Shown one piece after another: positions 1 to 9,008 of a DNA stretch of 64,000 nt; the stretch's first letter is position 1, and each line of letters begins with the position of its first letter. Source of the stretch: Selenomonas sputigena (GTDB lineage Bacteria; Bacillota; Negativicutes; Selenomonadales; Selenomonadaceae); the NCBI RefSeq assembly GCF_026015965.1, contig NZ_CP110383.1:1736049-1800048 (forward strand), in the 5' to 3' direction. The position numbers were made by a program, and so were the translations under genes. Under the pieces are notes generated by a model. The model was not told where the DNA came from and did not search any database. It was given only the letters and a program-made list of their open reading frames with translations.

Positions 1-2
1 AG

Positions 3-146
3 ACGGCGGTCAACTTCAGCACAAAGGACGCGGCGCTTCCCGCAGACTTCCTCCGCGGCACGCGCCTTGCCGGAAGCTATGCGGACGCGCCGACGACTTC
101 GCTTCGTCCATTGGAAGCCGTGATTTACGAGGAGGAGATACAATGA
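3..146 (+). CDS. C-terminal end of a GH13 family glycoside hydrolase (partial)
   Basis: Frame 3 is open from the window edge to a TGA at 144-146. The visible 47 residues end in LRPLEAVIYEEEIQ. That matches the terminal beta-sandwich of GH13 alpha-glucosidase and oligo-1,6-glucosidase proteins, where a LRPYEA-V-Y motif closes the chain. The stop overlaps the next start by four bases (ATGA), so the two genes are probably co-transcribed. Its likely job is to release glucose from oligosaccharides, feeding the phosphatase and hexokinase downstream. Only the tail is visible, so the subfamily is inferred. Confidence 0.6.
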   Translation, partial: TAVNFSTKDAALPADFLRGTRLAGSYADAPTTSLRPLEAVIYEEEIQ

Positions 147-916
147 AGGTAGCTGCAAGCGATTACGACGGGACGCTCCTCAGGGGCGGCAAGATCGACG
201 AGGAAACGCTGCAGGCCGTCAAGAAGTGGCGTGCGGCAGGCAACAAGTTCGGCGTCATCTCGGGGCGCGACTACGGCATGCTCGTGCCGCAGCTCTTCGC
301 TTTCGGGCTGGAATTCGATTACACGGTCTGCAACAACGGCGGCATCATCCGCGACGCGAAAGAGACGGTGCGCTTCCAGGCCGAGATCGAACCGGCCGCC
401 CTCGCCGCCATTGCCGAAGAGCCTCTGGCGGCAAAATCCTTCCACTTTGCCTTTTCAGCGGCCGACGTGACGTACCTTTGCCACCAATCGGAAGGCTCTT
501 GGATCGAGCGTGAGGCAAAGGAATGGGACTATCCCATCATCTACATCGAGGAATCCGAGATCGGCACGCTCAAGAAGATCCAACAGTTCTCCATGGGCTT
601 CCCGCTTCCCGCCGAATCCGACGCCTGCGCCGCCGCGCTCAACTCGAGGCTCGGCGATAAGATCCACGCCTACCCGAACGCCTGCAGCCTCGACATCACG
701 CCCGTCGGCGTCGGCAAGGATCAGGGCATACGCACGCTGCTCTCCGTCATGGGCTGGGACGGCGCGGAAGTTTTCGCCATCGGCGACGAAACGAACGACC
801 TGCCGATGCTCAAGGCATTCGACGGCTATACGCTGACGACGGCGCGAGAAGCGATTCAAAAGCAGGCGAAGGAAGTTTTTCCGAGTGTCGGCGCGATGAT
901 GCTGACCTATCTGTAA
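143..916 (+). CDS. HAD superfamily (Cof-type) phosphatase
   Basis: 257 residues. HAD motif I is DYDGT at residues 7-11, where Asp7 would be the nucleophile and Asp9 the acid/base. Motif II is the SGR near residue 40. Motif IV is GDETNDLPM near residue 212. The long stretch between motifs II and III is the C2B cap of Cof/YbiV sugar-phosphate phosphatases. The ATG follows GGAGGAG and overlaps the stop of the GH13 gene. A cytoplasmic sugar-phosphate or FMN-type phosphatase is likely; the substrate cannot be read from sequence. Its place between a glucosidase and a hexokinase suggests sugar-phosphate balancing. Confidence 0.85.
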   Translation: MKVAASDYDGTLLRGGKIDEETLQAVKKWRAAGNKFGVISGRDYGMLVPQLFAFGLEFDYTVCNNGGIIRDAKETVRFQAEIEPAALAAIAEEPLAAKSFHFAFSAADVTYLCHQSEGSWIEREAKEWDYPIIYIEESEIGTLKKIQQFSMGFPLPAESDACAAALNSRLGDKIHAYPNACSLDITPVGVGKDQGIRTLLSVMGWDGAEVFAIGDETNDLPMLKAFDGYTLTTAREAIQKQAKEVFPSVGAMMLTYL

Positions 917-1065
917 GGCAAGCCCGAAGGGCGCAGCCGCACAGGCAATAGGTCGCATGTGAAAACGTCCCAAGAACGCGAGCCGAAGGCGAAGCGCAAT
1001 TGGCTGACGTTGACCACCCGGGGTCCGCTCAGCGGAGAAACCCTCATTTTAAAGGAGGAGCAGCC

Positions 1066-2352
1066 ATGACCATGGACAAGAAGAAATACGACGAGGTGCT
1101 CGCCGAATTCAGCATCAGTGACGACGAGCTTCAGAAGATTTCCGCCGACTTCGAAGCAGAAATGCAGGCGGGACTTGAGGGCGAAGATTCCACGCTGCGC
1201 ATGCTGCGCTCCTACGTCGCCCTGCCGACGGGCAAGGAAATCGGCGATTTCCTCGCGCTCGACTTCGGCGGCACAAACGTACGCGCCCTGCACATACTGT
1301 TGCACGGAGGCGGCAGGTACCAAGTCATCAAGAAGGCGGCGAAGCCCCTGACCGAGCCGGGCGTCTACGACTATGTGGCAGAAAGCGCCACTGCCGAAGA
1401 GATGTTCGACTTCCTCGCCGAACTCATCGACGAGGCCATCGAGAGCAACCGCTCGACGACGTACCTGCTCGGTCACACCTTCTCCTTCCCGTCGGTGCAG
1501 ACCGACCTCTACAACGCCAAGCTCATCACTTGGACGAAGGAGTTCGCGACACAAGGCGTCGAGGGCAAGGTCGTCAACGACCTTCTGAAAGAAGCCCTCG
1601 CACGGCGCGGCGCACGAAACGTCATCCCCGTCGCCGTCATCAACGACACCGTCGCCACGCTCCTTGCCGCCGCCTACAAGAAACCGAACGCCTACATCGG
1701 CTCGATTTACGCCACGGGGCAGAACACCTGCTACTTCGAGGAGTTTTCGGACGGTTCCGAGCCGCCCACCGTCATCAACATGGAGTCGGGCGGCTTCGGC
1801 AAGCTGCGCCCGACGAAGTATGACAGGCACATCGACGAAACCTCCGAAAAGCCCGGCGCACAGCACCTCGAAAAGATGGTCTCGGGACGCTACCTCGGCG
1901 AAATCTACGGCGAGGCGCTCGCCGACATCCTCGGCAAGGCCGCTCCTTTCTCCTTCACGAGCATCGACCTTTCCACGATCGTCGCCGATGCCTACCTCGA
2001 CCGTCACGAAGCCGCTGCCATCCTCGAAGAAAAGACGGGCGAGAAATTCAATGCACTTGAGCTGAACCTGCTGCAAAATCTCGCGGGCGTCATCATCGCG
2101 CGCTCCGCCCGCCTCGTCGCCGCGACCTTCGCAGGCATCGTGCGCCATCGCGCACATGGCGCGGAGATCAAGGAACAGCACATCGCCATCGACGGCTCCG
2201 TCTATGAAAAGATGCCCCTCGTCGCCGAAAACCTCAAGAAGGCGCTCACCGATCTCCTCGGCGACGAAGCAGAAAAGATCCACATCGTCCTTGAAAACAC
2301 CGGCTCCGCCCTCGGCGCCGCCCTCGCCGCCGCCATGACGGTGGAAGGGTGA
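1066..2352 (+). CDS. Hexokinase of the eukaryotic hexokinase family
   Basis: 428 residues from ATG 1066, which sits 5-9 bases after AAAGGAGGAG; an earlier in-frame start at 1000 lacks such a site. The sequence carries the eukaryote-type hexokinase signatures rather than those of bacterial ROK glucokinases: phosphate-1 motif LDFGGTNVR (residues 65-73), the sugar-binding segment HTFSFPSVQT, NDTVATLL, the ATGQNTCYFEE loop, and INMESGGFG followed by DETSEKPG. It should phosphorylate glucose or other hexoses with ATP in the cytoplasm. It follows the HAD gene by 149 bases that hold no gene, and it ends at a strong terminator. Confidence 0.88.
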   Translation: MTMDKKKYDEVLAEFSISDDELQKISADFEAEMQAGLEGEDSTLRMLRSYVALPTGKEIGDFLALDFGGTNVRALHILLHGGGRYQVIKKAAKPLTEPGVYDYVAESATAEEMFDFLAELIDEAIESNRSTTYLLGHTFSFPSVQTDLYNAKLITWTKEFATQGVEGKVVNDLLKEALARRGARNVIPVAVINDTVATLLAAAYKKPNAYIGSIYATGQNTCYFEEFSDGSEPPTVINMESGGFGKLRPTKYDRHIDETSEKPGAQHLEKMVSGRYLGEIYGEALADILGKAAPFSFTSIDLSTIVADAYLDRHEAAAILEEKTGEKFNALELNLLQNLAGVIIARSARLVAATFAGIVRHRAHGAEIKEQHIAIDGSVYEKMPLVAENLKKALTDLLGDEAEKIHIVLENTGSALGAALAAAMTVEG

Positions 2353-2365
2353 GTTTCCTATAAAG

Positions 2366-2416
2366 AAAAAGCGCTGCTGCATGGAACAAACACATTCCAT
2401 GCAGCAGCGCCTTTTT
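2366..2416. terminator. Bidirectional terminator between hexokinase and hydG
   Basis: A perfect 16-bp stem (2371-2386 with 2395-2410) has an 8-base loop. It is flanked by A5 on the left and a T-rich CTTTTTCTT on the right, so it can stop transcripts on both strands. It lies between the convergent hexokinase (+) and hydG (-). Confidence 0.9.
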
Positions 2417-2430
2417 CTTCCCTTCACCCC

Positions 2431-3855
2431 TCAAAAGCGGAAGTCTCTCATGCCGTCGCCGAGTTCCTTAAGGTAGAGCGCCGCCTTCTTCTTGACAGCA
2501 GGGTTCGGAATATCCTGCCACTGCTCCTGTATGACGCGCTCGCCCTTTTCCTGCGTCGTCTTCTTCGCGTAGTCCTCCAAGTATTCCTTCAAGGTCATCA
2601 GAGCGTTCGGCAGACAGCAGTTCTTGATCTGCCCGCTCTTACACAGGCTCATGAAGCGGTCGCCCGTGCGTCCCGCGCGGTAGCACGCGGTGCAGAAGCT
2701 CGGCACATAGCCGAGGTCTAAGAGCCATTCGATGACCTCGTCCAGCGTGCGCGTGTCGTTGACATCGAACTGCGCTGAATTTTCCTCTGGACTCTCCTGC
2801 TTCTCATAGCCGCCGACGCTCGTCGAGGATGCTCCCGAAATCTGCGAGATGCCGAGATCGAGGACGCGCCTGCGGCTCTCCTCGGATTCTCTCGTCGAGA
2901 CGATCATGCCCGTATAGGGCACGGCGATGCGGATGACGGCGACGATCTTCGCGAAGGTATCGTCGTCGATGGCGTTGGAGAACGCGCCCGGGTCGATGTC
3001 ATCCGCCGGCCGGATGCGCGGCACGCTGATCGTATGCGGGCCGACGCCAAAACGCGCTTCCAAGTGCTCGGCGTGCATCAACAGGCCGACGAAGTCGTAG
3101 CGGTACATATTGAGACCGAAGAGCACGCCGCAGCCCACGTCGTCGATGCCGCCCTCCATCGCGCGGTCCATCGCCTCCGTGTGCCATGCGTAGTCGTGCT
3201 TTGGGCCTGCCGGATGGAGCTTTTCGTAATTTTCCTTGTGGTACGTCTCCTGAAAAAGGATATAAGTGCCGATACCCGCTTCCTTGAGCTTTCGGTAGTC
3301 TTCGACCGTCGTCGCCGCGATGTTGACATTCACGCGGCGGATCGCGCCGTTCTTATGCTTGATAGAATATATCGTCTTGATACTTTCCAAGACGTATTCC
3401 AAAGGATTGTGCACGGGGTCTTCTCCCGTCTCCAACGCGAGACGCTTGTGCCCCATGTCCTGCAGCGCAATAACCTCACGGCGAATCTCGTCCTGTGTGA
3501 GCTTCTTGCGATGGATGTGCTTGTTCTTCGCATGGTAGGGACAGTAAACACAGCCATTCACGCAATAGTTCGACAGATAGAGCGGTGCAAAGAGCACGAT
3601 GCGCTTGCCGTAAAGCTCCTCCTTGATCTCCTTGGCGAGCGCGAGCATTCGCTCGACGAGATCGGGCGCGTCGACGGCGAGCAGCAGCGCCGCCTCGCGG
3701 TGCGTCAGACCCCTACAGTCGCGCGCACGCGTCAAAAGTGCTTCTACAAGCGCGCGATTGTCTTTATTATCCTCCGCCCACGCGAGCGAGGCGAGGATTT
3801 CCTCATGGTTGATGAACTCCTCAGCACGCGCGGACTTCGGATCGTACGTTGTCAT
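2431..3855 (-). CDS. hydG: HydG, [FeFe]-hydrogenase H-cluster maturase (radical SAM tyrosine lyase)
   Basis: 474 residues, the usual HydG length. The radical-SAM CX3CX2C motif is Cys98, Cys102 and Cys105 in NYCVNGCVYC. The HydG-specific C-terminal auxiliary-cluster motif is present (CTACYRAG, then KNCCLPNA some 22 residues later). HydG cleaves tyrosine to make the CO and cyanide ligands of the H-cluster diiron site. ATG 3855 follows GAGGGGG. It is the last gene of a long minus-strand string and lies 48 bases after the GT2 gene. HydE is 7 kb upstream in the same string; HydF is not in the window. Confidence 0.96.
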   Translation of the reverse strand: MTTYDPKSARAEEFINHEEILASLAWAEDNKDNRALVEALLTRARDCRGLTHREAALLLAVDAPDLVERMLALAKEIKEELYGKRIVLFAPLYLSNYCVNGCVYCPYHAKNKHIHRKKLTQDEIRREVIALQDMGHKRLALETGEDPVHNPLEYVLESIKTIYSIKHKNGAIRRVNVNIAATTVEDYRKLKEAGIGTYILFQETYHKENYEKLHPAGPKHDYAWHTEAMDRAMEGGIDDVGCGVLFGLNMYRYDFVGLLMHAEHLEARFGVGPHTISVPRIRPADDIDPGAFSNAIDDDTFAKIVAVIRIAVPYTGMIVSTRESEESRRRVLDLGISQISGASSTSVGGYEKQESPEENSAQFDVNDTRTLDEVIEWLLDLGYVPSFCTACYRAGRTGDRFMSLCKSGQIKNCCLPNALMTLKEYLEDYAKKTTQEKGERVIQEQWQDIPNPAVKKKAALYLKELGDGMRDFRF

Positions 3856-3903
3856 GCTTATGCCCCCTCAAACATCGGGCAGGCGAGATGCAAGATCGTC
3901 TGC

Positions 3904-4776
3904 CTACAAGCCCGCCTCTTCGACGAGTGCGGGCAAATCGCGACGGAAGAGCGTCATCTCCTCTTCGCTCCATTCCCCCGACTGCACGCCTAACAAGAAA
4001 TATTTGCGAAAGATTTCGGGATGATTGCGCAAACGGTACGTTATGTCGGGCAAACACTTATGCATGAGGCGAACCTCCTGCTTATCCCTCTCCTTTTCTT
4101 TCGTCGCCGAAAGGCTTCCTTCATGAATACGATATCGATAAAGAACCTTTTTGATATGCCCGATCCTTCCATAGCGAAGGAGGATACGCAGCCAGTAGTC
4201 ATAATCTTCCAGGAGAAACATCTCGGGATCATAACCACCAATTTCCTGCGGAACGCTGCGACGGTAAAGGAAACATGCACCAATGCGATTCTGAACAAGC
4301 ATCTTCCACGGATCAGCATCAAAGCGATCCGTATCCACAAGATGCTGTTTTCCAGACACATCTTCAAACAGAAGCTCCATCGCCGCATTGACCATCATAT
4401 ACTCGGGAAAACGCTGCAGATAAGAAACCATCTCGTGAAGTGCTTCGGGTGCGTACGCATTATCATCGCTCGTCCATGTGAAAAACATACCGTGCGCTTC
4501 GGCAAAGCCGATATTCAAAGAGCGCGGCAAACGTTGATTCTCCTTGTTGCGCACGATGCGAATGCGGCTGTCGTGCGCAGCATATTCGGCAAGGATCTGT
4601 GGCGTCGTATCCTGCGAGCAGTCGTCGACAGCGATGAGTTCCCAATCCTGCATCGTCTGCGCCAAGATGCTATCCAAAGATTCACGCAGATACTTCTCTC
4701 CGTTATAGACGGGCAAGACGATGGAAACCAGCGGCTGATGCGATTTTCCCTTTTCCATCCATGATCTCACTCTCAA
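3904..4776 (-). CDS. Family 2 glycosyltransferase
   Basis: 290 residues. The GT-A fold opens with SIVLPVYNGEKYL (residues 18-30) and has AVDDCSQDTT near 50 and TSDDN (102-106) as the metal/nucleotide-sugar motif. LLEDYDYWLR corresponds to the acceptor-side ED motif. The start I favour is TTG 4776, which has GGAGAGG four bases upstream; ATG 4758 (MEKGKS) is an alternative with a poorer site. Only 12 bases separate it from the carboxypeptidase stop, so the two are coupled. No membrane segment is evident. It probably builds a surface glycan; donor and acceptor are unknown. Confidence 0.85.
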   Translation of the reverse strand: MRVRSWMEKGKSHQPLVSIVLPVYNGEKYLRESLDSILAQTMQDWELIAVDDCSQDTTPQILAEYAAHDSRIRIVRNKENQRLPRSLNIGFAEAHGMFFTWTSDDNAYAPEALHEMVSYLQRFPEYMMVNAAMELLFEDVSGKQHLVDTDRFDADPWKMLVQNRIGACFLYRRSVPQEIGGYDPEMFLLEDYDYWLRILLRYGRIGHIKKVLYRYRIHEGSLSATKEKERDKQEVRLMHKCLPDITYRLRNHPEIFRKYFLLGVQSGEWSEEEMTLFRRDLPALVEEAGL

Positions 4777-4788
4777 TCTTCCTCTCCA

Positions 4789-5916
4789 TCATGAGCGCCC
4801 TTCTGCCAAGGCGCTGAAGCCGTAGTCAAGGAGCGCGGCGGCCTCCGATGCTCGCGTCTCCTCGTCGTTCGAGTGCATGACGACGGCGATCAGCTCCGTA
4901 TCGCCGCGCATGGCGGATGCTGCGAGGCAGCCCCCTGCCGCACGCGTCCAGCCCGTCTTGAGTCCCGTGCAGCCCGGGTAGGAGTAGAGCAGCGCGTTCG
5001 TGTTCTCACAGTACGTTTTGTAGCCTGCTGGCTGCAAATAGTAGATCGTGCTCGCCTTCGTGCCAACGATCTTGCGGAACTCAGGATTTCGGAGGCCATA
5101 GGCGGCAATGAGGGCGATGTCATGCGCCGTCGAATAATGGTTCACATCGGGCATGCCGTTCGGGTTGACGAAATGCGTATGGAAAGCGCCGATCTCCCGC
5201 GCCTTCCGATTCATCATCGCCGCGAACTGCGCCTCCGATCCGCCGAGCGTCTCGGCGATGGCGAGCGCCGCGCCGTTATCGGAAATCAGCATCATCTGAC
5301 GCGTGAGATCTCGAAGCCGCGCCTGCTCGCCGGGGCGCACGCGCGTCGTCTCGACGTCGGCGGCAAACGGCGTGATCGTCACAGCGAGGTCGGATCTGCC
5401 GCTCTCGACCGAAAGGATGCATGTCATCATCTTCGTCATGCTCGCGGGGTACTCACGCTTGTCGCCGTTCTTTTCGTAGAGCACCTCGCCCGTCCTCGCG
5501 TTCATGAGAATTGCCGCATCTGCCGTCATCGAGCGCACAGAGGCAGGCGGCGCGGCGAGTGCTGCGGACGACACAGACGGCGCAAGGGAAGTAGCAGGGG
5601 CGGCGTCGGGCACAGCGGCTTCAACTGTCGTTGGCTCAGCATTCGGCGCATGCTCCCGCGACGGCTTCCCCAAGGCGATCGTGCGCTGCGCCGAGCTGGC
5701 GTGCTGCCGTTCGGTATGCACCTCGGTCTGTCCGACATCGTGCGCACGCTCGCCGACCGCGACGGGGGCGTGCGCGGCAAATGCGGGCACGCCCCCTGTC
5801 AGTGCATACGAAAGCGCAAGCGCCGTCGCAGCCGTGCGCAAAATGTGACGTCCCAAAAGGCGCACGCCGCCCGGCTTGAAACCACGAAAAGAGAAGAAAT
5901 CCTTACATCTCAGCAA
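4789..5916 (-). CDS. dacF: D-alanyl-D-alanine carboxypeptidase (S11 family, DacF-like)
   Basis: 375 residues. All three penicillin-binding motifs are present: SxxK as SMTK (159-162), SDN in LISDNGAAL, and KTG in LKTGWTRAAGG. A long N-terminal region holds a hydrophobic export signal (LRTAATALALSYALTG), then an Ala/Pro-rich linker before the catalytic domain, which begins near residue 128. The usual C-terminal PBP5 domain is missing, so it is a short form. The start appears to be TTG 5916 after AGGGGG. It trims peptidoglycan stem peptides outside the cytoplasmic membrane. It lies 44 bases after ilvN and directly before the GT2 gene. Confidence 0.9.
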   Translation of the reverse strand: MLRCKDFFSFRGFKPGGVRLLGRHILRTAATALALSYALTGGVPAFAAHAPVAVGERAHDVGQTEVHTERQHASSAQRTIALGKPSREHAPNAEPTTVEAAVPDAAPATSLAPSVSSAALAAPPASVRSMTADAAILMNARTGEVLYEKNGDKREYPASMTKMMTCILSVESGRSDLAVTITPFAADVETTRVRPGEQARLRDLTRQMMLISDNGAALAIAETLGGSEAQFAAMMNRKAREIGAFHTHFVNPNGMPDVNHYSTAHDIALIAAYGLRNPEFRKIVGTKASTIYYLQPAGYKTYCENTNALLYSYPGCTGLKTGWTRAAGGCLAASAMRGDTELIAVVMHSNDEETRASEAAALLDYGFSALAEGRS

Positions 5917-5960
5917 AAGAATTGCCCCCTTACAGAAACGCGCTAGATCTAGCGCGCCCC

Positions 5961-6464
5961 TTACATCTCCTTGACCGGCACAGGACCGCGCGACAGCGCG
6001 ATGGCACCCGTGCGTGCAATCTCGATGATGCCATACTCCGAAAGCACCTCGGACAAAGCGTCGATCTTGTCGCCTTCGCCCGTCAGCTCGATGACGACAT
6101 TCTCCTTGCTCACATCGACGATACGTGCGCGGAAGATGTTGACGACGTTGATGATGTCGGCGCGCGTCTCCTTCGTCGCGCGCACCTTAATCAAGACGAG
6201 TTCACGCTTGATCGAGTCCACCTCGCTGAGGTTGACGATCTTGATGACGTCGATGAGCTTCGCGAGCTGCGTCGTGACCTGCGCTAGCTCGCGTTCGTCC
6301 TCGACCGACACGACGATGTTGATGCGCGTCACGTCCGGTTCTTCCGTATAGCCTGCCGAAATGCTCTCGATGTTGAACGCGCGGCGGCTGATCAGCCCCG
6401 ATATATGCGTGAGGACGCCCGGCTTGTTGTCGAGGAGCGCCGCAAGGAAAAATTTCTGCATCAT
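5961..6464 (-). CDS. ilvN: Acetolactate synthase small (regulatory) subunit
   Basis: 167 residues, typical of IlvN/IlvH. An N-terminal ACT domain (LAALLDNKPGVLTHISGLISRR) binds branched-chain amino acids for feedback inhibition. It is followed by the conserved SVEDERELAQVTTQLAKL segment and a second ACT-like half. It regulates the IlvB catalytic subunit in valine, leucine and isoleucine synthesis. Unusually, it is separated from ilvB by a 2.5-kb sulfatase-fold gene in the same direction. There are 59 bases between it and that gene. Confidence 0.95.
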   Translation of the reverse strand: MMQKFFLAALLDNKPGVLTHISGLISRRAFNIESISAGYTEEPDVTRINIVVSVEDERELAQVTTQLAKLIDVIKIVNLSEVDSIKRELVLIKVRATKETRADIINVVNIFRARIVDVSKENVVIELTGEGDKIDALSEVLSEYGIIEIARTGAIALSRGPVPVKEM

Positions 6465-6523
6465 GTTTGATTCAACCGCCCTTCCCGCCGCCTGGAGGAA
6501 TCTCAGGCGACACTCTCATCATA

Positions 6524-8995
6524 TCACACATGGGCGAACGATGCCACATGCTGCCACGCAATCGCGAGGAACTTGTCGCGCAAGGCGTCGCTCCAAATCT
6601 CTCGATGCCCCTCTCGCTCATACAGATGCCATACATAGGCGCTCATGTCGATCGTACCATCCATGCGCGTAAACTCCTTCGTTTCCAAACGAAACTCATG
6701 TTCCTTCGTGCGGATTGCAAGCTTGTACGTCTGCCCAGGGAAGACGGAATTCGAGATCACATATTCGCGCGCCCGGCCGCCAAACGCGGCGGGCAGGTTC
6801 GCATCGAGCGTTTCATCCATGGGCAATCCCGCCTCGTGCATGACGACGGCATGGAGATCGAGAAGGCTCACGAGCTCACCCGTCATACCGAGGGTGGGAA
6901 CGCCCGCACCGCGCATCATGAACGCCGTGCCACAGCGCTCGTCGCTGAAGAAGAACGGGTCTTCGCTGTGAATAGAAACTCCATGGTCGGAATAGGCGTT
7001 GATGATGTACTCATCCTCCCCGTAGTGATCCTCGATATAGCGGAAAAGCTCACCGAGCGCCCTGTCCATGCGCTCGATGGCAGCCATGTTGTCATACACA
7101 TTGCGCAGTTTTCCATTGAGATCAAATGCCCTTTCCCTAGGCTCGCCCTCGTAGACACGTTCCTGCCAAGGAAGCTTCGCCTGCGTTTTCGGCTGGGGCG
7201 GCACCGCATAGGAAACGACAGGATGCGAATCCGCCACATGAAGGAATACATAATTGTCACACTCGTCAAAAGCGTCGAGATGGTCGATCGTCCGCTTGAC
7301 GCCTTCGTATGCCGGCTGCGTGATATACGGCGCTGCAAGAATGCGCCCATAGCCGCGCTTATAGCCGCTGTATATGCCCGAAGAATCCCCCATGGTCTGG
7401 ACGCAGCAGTAGCCAAGCGCCCTCATGCGCTCGGAAAGCGTTTTTTTCTCAGGCGGAAGCTCCATCCACACCTCATCATGGAAAATCTGGCTTCTGTGCA
7501 TGTGCAGCCCTGTCTCCACCGTGCCGAGCGAAGGAAACGTATACTCAGCCACCGAGAACGCTTGGTCAAAAATCACGCCCTTGGAAAAAAAGCTCATGAG
7601 ATTCGGCATGGCGCGAAATCCATGACGGCGCATCGCCGGCCAGGACAGACCGTCGAGCAAAAGGTTCAGTATGAGACGCTTGCGCTTGGAGCCATGTTCG
7701 AGCCGCACCGGTTCCGCTGCGGCAAACTTCCCTGCAGAAGCAGCAAGGCGCGTATCGCTCTCCATGCGCAAAAAGCCGAACTCCGCCTTGCCCGTATAGA
7801 AATCCCCGCCGCCCTCCGCGTCGCTCAATGCAACAGGCGGCACCTCTTCCAGCGGCGCGGCAGCGGCGACGACAGGCGTCTCATGCGATGCATGAATCGT
7901 CAAGGAACTCGCGACGACAGCCTTGCGAAGATCGAAAGTGATGTTGGAATAAAAGTCGATATTTCTGCAGCCTGTACGCTCCAAGCATGCCAAGCGCGTG
8001 CTCCATACATGGAAAAAGACGTCCGTGTTGTAGAGTCCGCACCACAGACCTCTGCCCCGTCCGCCGGACTGCAGGAGGAAATCTCCGGCTGAAGAGCGCA
8101 GCTGCGTCTGCAGCTCTCCCGCCGCGGACCATGCGACCTCCTCGTAAAAGGGCGCGTGAACCGGCGTGAGCCTGCCCATGCAGAACGCCCGCCGCACCGC
8201 CGGATCTTCGAGGCGAAGCGCCAAGCCAGGAAGATCGCCTGCATGCTTGTGGCAAAGCCCCTTGAAGCGCGCGGCACGCTCCTCCTCGCCCGCCGCATCA
8301 TAGATGTCAACGAGCAGTCGCCACAGATCTATGTTGGCAACGCGAAGCGCGTATGCGCGCTCGGCCAGTTCACGCGCTCCGGTCAAATCGCCCGCTGCAA
8401 AGCGAAGAGCCGCTTCGATATGCAAAGGCGCAGACGCATCATGGCTCAAGGCGGCAAACTCTGCCACCAGCTCTTTCGCCTGCGGAGGAAAAGAGCGATG
8501 CTCAAACCAGAGAAAAAGCTGGTGCCGTATGCCGATCACGCGCTGTTCGCGCAAAGCGTCCGCCATGAGCGGAAGAAGTTCCTTCTCCGACGCATCAAGC
8601 AGCATTTTCTGCACAGCATCCAAAAGACGCGCACCACTTTCATGCAGCAAGAAGCGATTCCCATCATTCCAGAAGAACACGGAAGCATCCGCATCGATGG
8701 GGAACAAGCGACACGGCAGTTCCTCATATGCGGGAAATTCCTGCGGAGATGACACCACCTCCGACAGTCTCACCGCCCTGTCGAAAAGTGCCGTGCGTGC
8801 TCTTTCATAGTTCACGCGCATAGCATCGGCATTCGGCACATAGAGCAGATCATGCAGCAGAGAAAAAAGGGCCTCATCGGGCGCACGGTTGTACGCTTCC
8901 ATGAGCGCCAGAACCGCTATCCGAAATGCTTCTGCCTTTCCCGCAGCAGCCGCCTCCTGCAGCTGACCGATCAGCCGCAGCTCCTCCTCATTCAT
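6524..8995 (-). CDS. Soluble alkaline-phosphatase/sulfatase-fold protein with a long N-terminal helical region
   Basis: 823 residues from ATG 8995 (MNEEELRL), with GGGAGA upstream; a longer reading would run into ilvB. Residues 1 to about 430 look helical and TPR-like. From about residue 440 there is a sulfatase/phosphoglycerol-transferase fold: LLLDGLS (metal-binding Asp), AEYTFPSLGTVETG with Thr in the nucleophile position and no CxPxR formylglycine motif, LHVADSH, and YSDHGVS near 670. I see no signal peptide or membrane helix, unlike LtaS or EptA enzymes. It may transfer or remove a phosphoryl group on a cell-surface glycan precursor. It sits between ilvB and ilvN. Confidence 0.7.
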   Translation of the reverse strand: MNEEELRLIGQLQEAAAAGKAEAFRIAVLALMEAYNRAPDEALFSLLHDLLYVPNADAMRVNYERARTALFDRAVRLSEVVSSPQEFPAYEELPCRLFPIDADASVFFWNDGNRFLLHESGARLLDAVQKMLLDASEKELLPLMADALREQRVIGIRHQLFLWFEHRSFPPQAKELVAEFAALSHDASAPLHIEAALRFAAGDLTGARELAERAYALRVANIDLWRLLVDIYDAAGEEERAARFKGLCHKHAGDLPGLALRLEDPAVRRAFCMGRLTPVHAPFYEEVAWSAAGELQTQLRSSAGDFLLQSGGRGRGLWCGLYNTDVFFHVWSTRLACLERTGCRNIDFYSNITFDLRKAVVASSLTIHASHETPVVAAAAPLEEVPPVALSDAEGGGDFYTGKAEFGFLRMESDTRLAASAGKFAAAEPVRLEHGSKRKRLILNLLLDGLSWPAMRRHGFRAMPNLMSFFSKGVIFDQAFSVAEYTFPSLGTVETGLHMHRSQIFHDEVWMELPPEKKTLSERMRALGYCCVQTMGDSSGIYSGYKRGYGRILAAPYITQPAYEGVKRTIDHLDAFDECDNYVFLHVADSHPVVSYAVPPQPKTQAKLPWQERVYEGEPRERAFDLNGKLRNVYDNMAAIERMDRALGELFRYIEDHYGEDEYIINAYSDHGVSIHSEDPFFFSDERCGTAFMMRGAGVPTLGMTGELVSLLDLHAVVMHEAGLPMDETLDANLPAAFGGRAREYVISNSVFPGQTYKLAIRTKEHEFRLETKEFTRMDGTIDMSAYVWHLYEREGHREIWSDALRDKFLAIAWQHVASFAHV

Positions 8996-9008
8996 CCCAC
9001 TGTCTCCC

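Noticed and set aside
907..2427. 506-codon minus-strand frame opposite hexokinase
   Set aside because: It runs through a strong terminator hairpin and shows no motif; the hexokinase signatures on the plus strand settle the strand.
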